Source: Chloracidobacterium sp. N
GTDB lineage: Bacteria; Acidobacteriota; Blastocatellia; Chloracidobacteriales; Chloracidobacteriaceae
Direction of reading: 5' to 3'
Assembly: GCF_018304765.1 (NCBI RefSeq)
Contig: NZ_CP072643.1
Span: forward strand, 310,001 to 374,000
DNA: 64,000 nucleotides
Positions 1 to 6,402 of this stretch are shown in pieces. Numbering within the stretch: the first letter of the stretch is position 1; every line of letters begins with the position of its first letter. The position numbers and the translations under genes are program-made. The notes below the pieces were generated by a model that was not told where the DNA came from, made no database searches, and worked only from the letters and a program-made list of their open reading frames with translations.

Positions 1-1
1 T

Positions 2-445
2 GTGTCAAAGGCCGGGATGATGCTTTCCGACATCATCTTTCTGCAGGTTGCCCAACCGACGGCAACCGAGCCGGGCGACTCCCAGCCGGTGGCGGGACAG
101 GCCCTGCCCCCCAATCTGGCACCCATCAATCAGGCGGTGCGCCGCTATCCGGCCGGGGCGCAACTCGTGTTCGTCGTCACGGCCCACAACGTGCCCAAGG
201 GAAAACCAACGGCCGGAAAGTCCAATCTGGCCTTTCAGACCCAGATTTTCCGTGACAAGGAAGCCGTTTATGTCAGTCCTCTGCAACGTACACAGTCTCC
301 GCCCAACGCGGACGGCACCCTGACCTATGCCGGACAGGTCTCCCTTGAAGGGCTGGCCGCTGGTCAATACCGGCTGAAACTGGTAGCGTACGAGGAAACA
401 ACCAAAAAAACAGCAGTCCAGTCGCAAGACTTCACTATTCACTGA
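2..445 (+). CDS. C-terminal part of a secreted Ig-like/VWA-associated protein (5' end outside the window)
   Basis: The reading frame is open from the first bases of the window, so only the last 147 residues are visible. The segment is rich in short beta strands and ends in a pattern like YRLKLVAYEE...QDFTIH, which resembles the last strands of an Ig-like domain. Similar ends are common in the long VWA-related secreted proteins of Acidobacteriota, and that is the basis for the name. No catalytic motif is visible. It stops 123 bases before the next start, and no terminator is seen between them. The function cannot be fixed without the missing N-terminus. Confidence 0.5.
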   Translation: MSKAGMMLSDIIFLQVAQPTATEPGDSQPVAGQALPPNLAPINQAVRRYPAGAQLVFVVTAHNVPKGKPTAGKSNLAFQTQIFRDKEAVYVSPLQRTQSPPNADGTLTYAGQVSLEGLAAGQYRLKLVAYEETTKKTAVQSQDFTIH

Positions 446-568
446 GTCGTGGGGGCCGACCGGCTGTGGAGGCCGGCTGTGTCAGGGCAGGGCCTGCGGC
501 ACATCCACCGGCTGCGCCGCAGGCGTGCGGTTTTCATCGTTTCCCATTCACGAAAGGAGCCTGTATCC

Positions 569-1495
569 ATGGGCAAAGTATTCCGGCCATCACTTGCCGT
601 GCTGTTCACCTGGGCCGTGATCCCGGGGCTGCCGTGGGTGATCACGGCGCAGACGGCAAAGAAAGAGAAACCTCCGGCAGCCGCGTCATCGGCTCCGGCG
701 GATCCCCTCGTCAACCTGGAACAGCCAAGGACCTCGATACCACCCGAAATGCTTTCGGCTCCGCCTTCCGGGGTTCGCGTCATCCTCAGTCAATTCGCGC
801 TGGCCCTGGACACACTCCCGCCAACCGAACAGCTTCCGATGTTTTTGGCCGCCCCCAGTCCCTTTCGCTACTGGACGTTTTCCCTCCTCGATCCGAATGT
901 CCGGCGTCGGTTGCTTGAACTCATGGAAGCCGAGGCCATTCGCCGGTGGCCGGCTCAGGAAAAGGTCATCAGGAGCTTTCTCACCAAGACTCAGGCCGCC
1001 TACGACCGCCAGCGGATGCCGGAAGACACCCCTGAACAGTTCAAACTGAAAAACGAAGTCGGGTTGCGCTACCTTGCCGAACTTTCGCCAGAAGAGAGAG
1101 CCATTGGCCGTCAGATGCACACCTATTTCTTTGGGCCCAGCATTCTTCTCCGCTATCAGGGAAGAGTGTGGATTCGGCCGGAGGCGGTGCCGCAAATCGA
1201 AGCCTTTCTGAAACGTGTTCCCGCACTGCGCGAATACAAAACGGACGAACTCTTTGTCGTATTTTCCGGGAAAACTTCCTCGCCCGTGTTCTTTCAGGAC
1301 TACGAAACCGATGGTCTTTTCGTGGGTGTGCGTGGGCCAACCTGCAACTGCGCCCTGGATGTGGATTGTGTTCCGGGAACTATCTGCCAGACGACCAAGC
1401 CGCCCTATCCGACTGACTTTGGCACTACCTGTCACATGTTTGGCGTACGGCTTCCCTGTTCCGGCTTTTGCACACCGGGGAAGCCGCGCCGCTGA
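569..1495 (+). CDS. Secreted hypothetical protein with a Cys-rich C-terminus
   Basis: This is a 308-residue protein of no family that I recognise. The ATG at 569 is chosen because AAAGGAGC lies about 9 bases upstream and because the N-terminus then reads as a signal peptide (hydrophobic residues about 8-24, then AQT). The frame is open for 120 bases further upstream, but without a comparable ribosome site. The middle is helical and charged. The last 50 residues carry six cysteines (CNCALDVDC, then ICQ, CHMF, CSGFC), which suggests a small disulphide-knotted domain after export. The function is unknown. Confidence 0.75.
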   Translation: MGKVFRPSLAVLFTWAVIPGLPWVITAQTAKKEKPPAAASSAPADPLVNLEQPRTSIPPEMLSAPPSGVRVILSQFALALDTLPPTEQLPMFLAAPSPFRYWTFSLLDPNVRRRLLELMEAEAIRRWPAQEKVIRSFLTKTQAAYDRQRMPEDTPEQFKLKNEVGLRYLAELSPEERAIGRQMHTYFFGPSILLRYQGRVWIRPEAVPQIEAFLKRVPALREYKTDELFVVFSGKTSSPVFFQDYETDGLFVGVRGPTCNCALDVDCVPGTICQTTKPPYPTDFGTTCHMFGVRLPCSGFCTPGKPRR

Positions 1496-1524
1496 TATAC
1501 CCGGAAGGATGCGCCCGGAAGGAC

Positions 1525-1840
1525 GGCTGGATTACGATGACGCCTTGGATCAGCCACGCTTATTCAGCAGCGGCGAAGGGCTGACGATATTCATCGGGTC
1601 TGAGAAAACGACAGGAAGCAAACCTGATGAGCCAGGGTTTGCAACCCCAAGGAAATCTCCACGGCAAAGCTGCCACCCGACACGCGCTTGTACCTGACGC
1701 CGCTCCGCCTGCCCTTCGCGGCGCGCGGAGCTTCAGTCCGTTGGTTGTACGCTCAGATCGCTACCGATGGCAGCGAGATCGGTGCGTATCGCTCGTCCTG
1801 CGTAACCGGTAAGGTCTGTGCCAGACCTGATTTCATCTAA
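1525..1840 (+). pseudogene. Probable decayed secreted-protein gene
   Basis: The 340 bases between the previous gene and the IscB element hold no intact gene. From about 1531 to 1650 one frame reads like protein (DYDDALDQPRLFSSGEG, then IFIGSEKT). From 1631 to the TAA at 1838-1840 another frame reads like the end of a protein (KLPPDTRLYLTPLRLPF, then RGASVRWLYAQIATDG and GKVCARPDFI). Joining the two needs one frameshift. The stop coincides with the edge of the IscB element. The call rests on how protein-like the text is, not on a known family. Confidence 0.3.
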
Positions 1841-3252
1841 ATTGCGCGGGAGACTCCGCCCTTCAGGGCGGAGAGGGATAGCGCGGCTCCTGTTCCCGCT
1901 TCTTCTTTCACGAAAGCTGTCCGGCTCCACGCATACCCATAACCGTCGGCACGTTGCATCAAGGCACAGAACCGGTGATGGATCCCTTGCACCAGACCGT
2001 TTTTGGTCTGGAGATTGAAACTGCCGCCGGCGCGAATGGCAACCCGACCAACATACGTGCCCACCTTCCTGCCAGTCGTCACCACCGCCCGCACCATGTC
2101 GCCCGTCTGAAATCCGAAGTGGCGTTTGCTGCGGGTCAGGTATCCGCGCGGGAAGCCATGCCGGTTGAGCCGTGTGCGCTGGTAGCTGCCGCGTCCGGCG
2201 CACTGGATGCCAAGGGTCAGCACGTTCCAGCCGTGCACGGCTGCGACCTGCCCCACGCAGACGGCATCGAGGGCGTGCGTTTTCGGAATACCGAGCCGCG
2301 AGCGATTGAATTTCGTCCGGCCGCCAGTACCCACCTCAACCGGAAGACCCGTTTCCTTCAGCGCCGCGTAAAGCGCCCAGCGGGTGCTGTTGACCGCTGA
2401 CGCATCACGCAGCGGGGATAGGGCCTGCGCTTCAATGCGCGCCAATCGCTGCGGGTCACGGGCCAGGAACTCCGCCACATCGCGGTTGCCCTTCTTCTGG
2501 TTGCAGGTTCGGCAAGCGATCACAAGATTGCTCACCCGATGACTGCCGCCTTTTGAGCGCGGATGGATATGGTCAATCTCCAACGGCACATCCTGCGTGT
2601 CACAGTAGGCGCACTTACGCTTCCACTTCTCCAGCAGGTATTCGCGTACCTCGTATGTACGGGCGGCTTCGGAAGCCGCCCCTACCGATACCGTCCGCAC
2701 CCGAATTTCGGGATGTTGCATCGCCTGCATATCAAAGCGCGCCAGTTCCTGCGAGATTGCGGTCACAGGTGTCCAGCGGCAAAGCCGATTGACCCAGGAA
2801 AGCGTTGTTTCCACCCGATGGCGCAGCGATGGGGCAAGCCATCCTTCAGGCTTCCGACGATTGGCGAACCGACAGGCGCGATGGCGCAGGTTGGCGCTTC
2901 GGCGTCTTCGCCGAAACGCCCGGCGGGCCGTCATCGCATCCCGGATCGCGTGGCCCCGGTGGGACAACTCCGCAAGAAACACCACATGCGCGGCTTGGCG
3001 CACTTCGCCCGTTTCGGCGTCAACCTCTTCGCTTTCCCGAACCAGCGCCAGGCCCGTGGTCCTGCTTCCCGGGTCGATCTTGATCCGCACAGGTTGCACG
3101 ACGGACGTTTCCACCGTCCGATCAACCAGACGGATCGTGAATGGCACGAGCCGATGTACCCGCGCGCGTCCGCGCTCAAGCAACAGCCGGGCCCGTTTTT
3201 CGGAACACGGCATCAGCGGCCGCTTCCGCTTGTCCAGGACAAACACTGCCAA
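1837..3252 (-). CDS. iscB: IscB RNA-guided nuclease (OMEGA family, Cas9 ancestor)
   Basis: This is a 471-residue protein with the full IscB order. A PLMP motif lies at residues 12-15 and RuvC-I (IKIDPGSRTTG) has its catalytic Asp at about 60. An Arg-rich bridge helix sits at about 108-133 and RuvC-II (ISQELARFDMQ) at about 166-176. The HNH domain has CAYC, EIDHIHP (His about 228) and CRTCN, and RuvC-III is HALDAVCVG. All catalytic residues are present. The frame is open to 3333, but TTG at 3252 is preferred. AGGAGGAG lies just upstream of it, the PLMP domain begins there, and the extra 27 codons fall in the omega-RNA. IscB cuts double-stranded DNA guided by that RNA. It probably also has a role in keeping the element in place after excision. 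Confidence 0.93.
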   Translation of the reverse strand: MAVFVLDKRKRPLMPCSEKRARLLLERGRARVHRLVPFTIRLVDRTVETSVVQPVRIKIDPGSRTTGLALVRESEEVDAETGEVRQAAHVVFLAELSHRGHAIRDAMTARRAFRRRRRSANLRHRACRFANRRKPEGWLAPSLRHRVETTLSWVNRLCRWTPVTAISQELARFDMQAMQHPEIRVRTVSVGAASEAARTYEVREYLLEKWKRKCAYCDTQDVPLEIDHIHPRSKGGSHRVSNLVIACRTCNQKKGNRDVAEFLARDPQRLARIEAQALSPLRDASAVNSTRWALYAALKETGLPVEVGTGGRTKFNRSRLGIPKTHALDAVCVGQVAAVHGWNVLTLGIQCAGRGSYQRTRLNRHGFPRGYLTRSKRHFGFQTGDMVRAVVTTGRKVGTYVGRVAIRAGGSFNLQTKNGLVQGIHHRFCALMQRADGYGYAWSRTAFVKEEAGTGAALSLSALKGGVSRAI

Positions 3253-3422
3253 GTCTGACTCCTCCTGTAACGGTCCCTTACGGGACTTGTGACGTGAGCC
3301 TTGCGGCCCATCTCCCCTCGGAAATGTCTGCAACCGGCTCCTTCCTTGCGGAAGCGATGAGAACCTTCGGCGCTTTACCGAAAAAACGCCGTAAAGCCCT
3401 GCACTTTAGGGCAGGGATATAA
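1840..3422 (-). mobile_element. IscB-type IS200/IS605-like element without transposase
   Basis: The element holds only iscB and its upstream structured RNA. The end beyond the iscB stop has a perfect hairpin, CTCCGCCC-TTCA-GGGCGGAG (1854-1873), lying inside the last codons of the gene. The other end has a hairpin CCCTGC/GCAGGG (3397-3416). Subterminal hairpins of this kind are the transposase recognition sites of IS200/IS605 elements. No TnpA tyrosine transposase is encoded here, so movement would depend on one supplied from elsewhere. Exact ends are uncertain by about 10 bases. The left end abuts the left end of the TnpB element that runs the other way. Confidence 0.7.
3253..3422 (-). ncRNA. 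omega-RNA of IscB (guide scaffold)
   Basis: The 170 bases upstream of iscB form a chain of short stems: GTCCC-TTAC-GGGAC (3273-3286), CTTCC-TTGC-GGAAG (3341-3354) and the terminal CCCTGC/GCAGGG hairpin (3397-3416). Two crossing stems give a pseudoknot: CGGCG 3368-3372 with CGCCG 3387-3391, and CTTTAC 3373-3378 with GTAAAG 3391-3396. IscB omega-RNAs are encoded at this position and carry the guide at the 5' end, just outside the element. The guide would therefore be read from about 3423-3440, which belongs to the left end of the neighbouring TnpB element. The structure is seen; the exact 5' end and guide are inferred. Confidence 0.7.
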
Positions 3423-4747
3423 GGCGCACGCTGTTTTATCAAGCCAAACCTGTGATAAAATAGCAGTATGAGAGTAATGGAAGCCAAGCTACTAAAAGGG
3501 ACAGCAGAGCAGTATCAGGCTCTGGATGAAGCCATCCGTACCGCACAGTTTGTCAGAAACAAATGTGTGCGGTACTGGATGGACAACAAGGGCGTAAACA
3601 AAGCTGTTCTCTATGCCCACTGCAAAGACCTGGCCAAAGAGTTTGCCTTTGTCAGGAAGTTAAACTCAGCGGCAAGGCAGGCAAGTGCAGAACGGGCTTG
3701 GGCTTCCATCTCCCGTTTCTATACCAACTGCAGAAACAAGGCGGTCAAGAAAGGGTATCCCAAATTTAAGAAGCATTGCCGTTCTGTGGAATACAAGGTA
3801 TCGGGCTGGAAGCTGTCAGAAGATGGGATGACTATCTCGTTCACCGATGGCTTCGGTGCTGGTACTTTTGCTCTGTATTGCAACGGCGAGGCAAGACACC
3901 ATATCCTGAACTCCAAAATCAATCGGGTGCGGGTGATACGCAGGGCAGATGGGTACTATGCCCAGTTCTGCCTGGATGTGGAGCGCAAAGAGCAGGGAGC
4001 ATACACAGGCAATGTGATTGGCATTGACTTGGGCTTGAAGGCTTTCTACACCGACCAGAACGGCAACCCTGTACAGTGTCCTAAGTTTTTGAGGCGTAGC
4101 GAAAGAAGGTTAAAGCAACACCAGCGCAGATTAAGTCGGAAGTTCAAAAAGGGGGCAAAATCCCAATCCAAGAACTACCACAAGCAAAGAAAGCGACTGG
4201 GCAAAGTGCATCTGAAAGTCCAACGCCAGCGTAAAGACTGGGCAATTAAGCAGGCACGGTGCGTGGTGGCATCTCACGATGTCGTGGCGTATGAAGACTT
4301 GCAGGTGAAGAACCTGGTCAAAAATCATCATCTTGCCAAATCCATTCATGATGCTGGCTGGTCTCAATTCACTGCGTGGCTGGACTACTACGGCAAGGTG
4401 TGGGACAAGGCAGTAGTCAGCGTACCGCCGCAGTACACCACACAGGACTGTAGTAACTGTGGGCATTATGGTAGTAAAAACCCTATCCACTAGAACCCAT
4501 AGTTGTCCTAAATGTGGATTTGAATTAGACAGAGACCAGAATGCGGCTTTGAACATCCTCAAGAAGGGACTAAGCATCTTGGGAATGGAGTGGCAAAACA
4601 GTACCTTTGGGCAAAAGGGAACTGCCTCGAAAGAGGGAACGCTTGGGGAGAGATGCACCGCTGCTTTAGAGGGGCAACCTGATGAAGTAAGTGCGCTCGC
4701 AGAACCAAGAACAAGAATCCCCTGCCTTTAGGCAGGGGAGTATGTCA
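3423..4747 (+). mobile_element. IS200/IS605-like TnpB element 1 (no transposase)
   Basis: The left end carries an imperfect inverted repeat, GCTGTTTTATC (3430-3440) against GATAAAATAGC (3454-3464), a few bases before the tnpB start. The right end carries a perfect hairpin, CCCCTGCC-TTTA-GGCAGGGG (4719-4738), followed by AGTATGTCAAC, a typical IS605 right end. The last tnpB codons run into this hairpin, as usual, because the 3' part of the gene doubles as omega-RNA. The element is clearly lower in GC than its surroundings, which suggests recent arrival. The guide would be copied from the DNA just beyond 4747, which is a fragment of another tnpB. Confidence 0.65.
3468..4731 (+). pseudogene. tnpB: TnpB RNA-guided nuclease, frameshifted in the zinc finger
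   Basis: The first 341 codons read as TnpB: an N-terminal helical domain, RuvC-I GIDLGLKAF (Asp 187), RuvC-II YEDLQVKNL (Glu 276) and the first zinc knuckle CSNCG. The frame then ends at a stop at 4491-4493. The rest continues one base out of frame: VVKTLSTRTHSCPKCGFEL and DRDQNAALNIL, which is the second zinc knuckle and RuvC-III, ending at 4731. A one-base insertion near 4465-4475 explains this. As it stands the product lacks the second zinc knuckle and the third catalytic Asp, so it should not cleave. ATG 3468 sits close behind an AT-rich TAAAAT box at 3456-3461. Confidence 0.85.
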
Positions 4748-4902
4748 ACAGCCAGACGTGCTCCAATTGTGGAAGTATCGGCGAGCGCGTCAGGCATCGT
4801 TTCGTGTGCAAAAAGTGTGGTCTCCGGGCGCACGCCGACGGCAACGCCAGTCGAAACCTTGCCCGGATTGGCAGTGGAGCCCCGCTGCCAAGGGCGGCTT
4901 TG
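4744..4902 (+). pseudogene. tnpB: 3' scrap of a second, different tnpB
   Basis: About 53 codons remain in one frame. They begin SQTCSNCG, continue VCKKCGLRAHADGNASRNLARIG and end where the next element begins. This covers both zinc knuckles and the RuvC-III Asp (HADGNAS) of a TnpB unlike the one on its left. The rest of the gene is missing on both sides. The scrap lies exactly between the right ends of two IS605-type elements facing each other. Both appear to have inserted into, or next to, this older gene, followed by loss of its 5' part. Confidence 0.75.
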
Positions 4903-6200
4903 AACCTCCCCCGGCTGAAGCCGGAGGATTCTGGTTCTTGCTACGCGGCCGCTTGCGCGGCCGTTTCGCGTACCCAGTTCAGGGCTGGTTCATGCAGCCC
5001 GCCCGCTGGAGCATGAAGAACCAGCGGGCAGCACAGCCCATACCAATCCCGGACATTCATCGCAGCATTGGCATCGGCGTGCGCCTTGTATCCGCACCGT
5101 GTGCAGACGTAGGCATGTTTTTGACGTTTGTTGATCGCCCCGCACCGATGGCAGGTCTGGCTGGTGTAGTGCGGAGGTACCGCATCCACCGCCACGCCAG
5201 CAGCCAGGGCCTTGTAGCGCACAAACGTCTCCAACTGATAGAACGGCCAATAGTCCCGGTTCTGCCCCGCATCCGACCTGGTGTCTTTTCGCTGCCGGGC
5301 AGAAGCCCGAATGCCCGAGAGGTCCTCAAAGCGGATTCCTGCCTGGCAGCGCTTGGCCAGGGCAACCAGTTGCTTGCTCATCACGTGGTTGATATGCGTG
5401 ACGATGCGCCGCTCCTTGTTCTCCAGCTTCCTGACCGCGCGGTGCTTGCCCGTGGCCTGCAGCATCTGTCTGCGCCTGGCAAACACCCGGCGCACATGCC
5501 GGATTTGCCGGGCTTTCCAGAACACAACCGGGCCATCGGGCGTTGCCGCCACTACGGGCACGTTCTGTCCGCGATCCACGCCGATCCAGCGGTCTCGTGG
5601 CTCCGCATCGGGAACTTCCATCGATACGGAAATAAGCACATACCAGACCCCACGGCGGGAGCAAAACAGCTTGATGTTGCCGGGCTTGGCCGAACCATTC
5701 AGTATCGCCTCCAGTAGTTCCCGATGAGAGGAGAGATGCACTTCAATCGGGATGCGCTTCCTGATTCCTCGCAACAGTCCGAAGGACACGCTGAACGTGT
5801 CCCCGACGCGGTGGAGCGTCCAGTTCTGGTTGTTGGTTTCAAGCGGCAGACGCCGAAAGTGCTTGGCCTTTGTCCTGGCGTTGGCGTTACGAATGGTTTG
5901 GTTGATCCAGCCGCTGCCGATTTCAACCTGAGTAAAGGACTTGGTGGTGAGCTTTCTGCGCTCGGCCTTCGGCATGGCAAGGATTTGATTGGCAACCTCG
6001 GTGTTGAGGCGCTCCAGCCGCGCAAACTCCTGCGCCTTGGCCTTGTTGAGGCGCAGAAACGGCAGCTTGAGGGTCTTGGTGAGTGTTGCCATGTTGAGAT
6101 TATCATGTATCTTGCAAGCCTATGCAAGATCATGGAGAGGGGTGGCGCACAAAGCGCGCCCGCCATTCATCCCGCGACTAAAGTCGCAGGCTTTCTGGCG
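4903..6200 (-). mobile_element. IS200/IS605-like TnpB element 3 (no transposase)
   Basis: Read on the minus strand, the right end is AAGAACCAGAATCC followed by a hairpin with arms GGCT/AGCC and CCTCC/GGAGG (4905-4927), then GTTCAAAG. This is the same layout as the right end of TnpB element 1. A second strong stem, CGGCCGC-TTGC-GCGGCCG, lies in the gene end at about 4945-4962. The left end beyond the gene start has the hairpin GCGACTAAAGTCGC (6174-6187), a standard IS605 left-end form. No transposase gene is present. The guide would be copied from below 4903, which is the tnpB-2 scrap. The left boundary is approximate. Confidence 0.65.
4941..6092 (-). CDS. tnpB: TnpB RNA-guided nuclease, intact
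   Basis: This is a 383-residue protein, a normal length for TnpB. RuvC-I is WIGVDRGQ with Asp 173 and RuvC-II is FEDLSGIR with Glu 256. The zinc finger uses Cys 314, 317, 330 and 333, and RuvC-III is HADANAAMN with Asp 340. All catalytic residues are in place, so the protein can be functional. TnpB cuts DNA next to a short adjacent motif, using an RNA transcribed from the 3' end of its own gene and the flanking DNA. No TnpA accompanies it. It is not closely similar to the TnpB on its left or to that of the IS607 element near 20 kb. Confidence 0.92.
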   Translation of the reverse strand: MATLTKTLKLPFLRLNKAKAQEFARLERLNTEVANQILAMPKAERRKLTTKSFTQVEIGSGWINQTIRNANARTKAKHFRRLPLETNNQNWTLHRVGDTFSVSFGLLRGIRKRIPIEVHLSSHRELLEAILNGSAKPGNIKLFCSRRGVWYVLISVSMEVPDAEPRDRWIGVDRGQNVPVVAATPDGPVVFWKARQIRHVRRVFARRRQMLQATGKHRAVRKLENKERRIVTHINHVMSKQLVALAKRCQAGIRFEDLSGIRASARQRKDTRSDAGQNRDYWPFYQLETFVRYKALAAGVAVDAVPPHYTSQTCHRCGAINKRQKHAYVCTRCGYKAHADANAAMNVRDWYGLCCPLVLHAPAGGLHEPALNWVRETAAQAAA

Positions 6201-6263
6201 GAGGGTCTGTAAACACGCCTCATGTTGGGGATGTCAACCATGTTGGCTGCGTCCCACAATAAA

Positions 6264-6285
6264 GCCTTCGACTTCAGTCGAGGGC
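6264..6285 (+). repeat. Solo IS605-type end hairpin
   Basis: GCCTTCGACT-TC-AGTCGAGGGC is a 10-bp stem with one mismatch, followed by TGTTTACATC. It looks like an IS200/IS605 right end in plus orientation but has no gene attached. It is either the outer end of the TnpB-3 element or a leftover of another copy. The rest of the 310 bases between 6093 and 6402 holds a second short stem (CTTGCA/TGCAAG at about 6112-6129, just before the tnpB start), the 6174-6187 hairpin, and nothing else that I can name. Confidence 0.45.
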
Positions 6286-6402
6286 TGTTTACATCAGGCG
6301 GCACTGCACGTTTTCCAGACGCCGAACCACAGCACAGACAGTAACCGCCACGTCCTTCCTTCCTGCACGGCGTTTTTTCAGCCGTTCACCCGGCGGCAGA
6401 GG

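Noticed and set aside
1840-6290. CRISPR array or Cas9 locus near the RuvC/HNH gene
   Set aside because: No direct-repeat array and no cas1/cas2; the PLMP domain, size and hairpin ends identify IscB.
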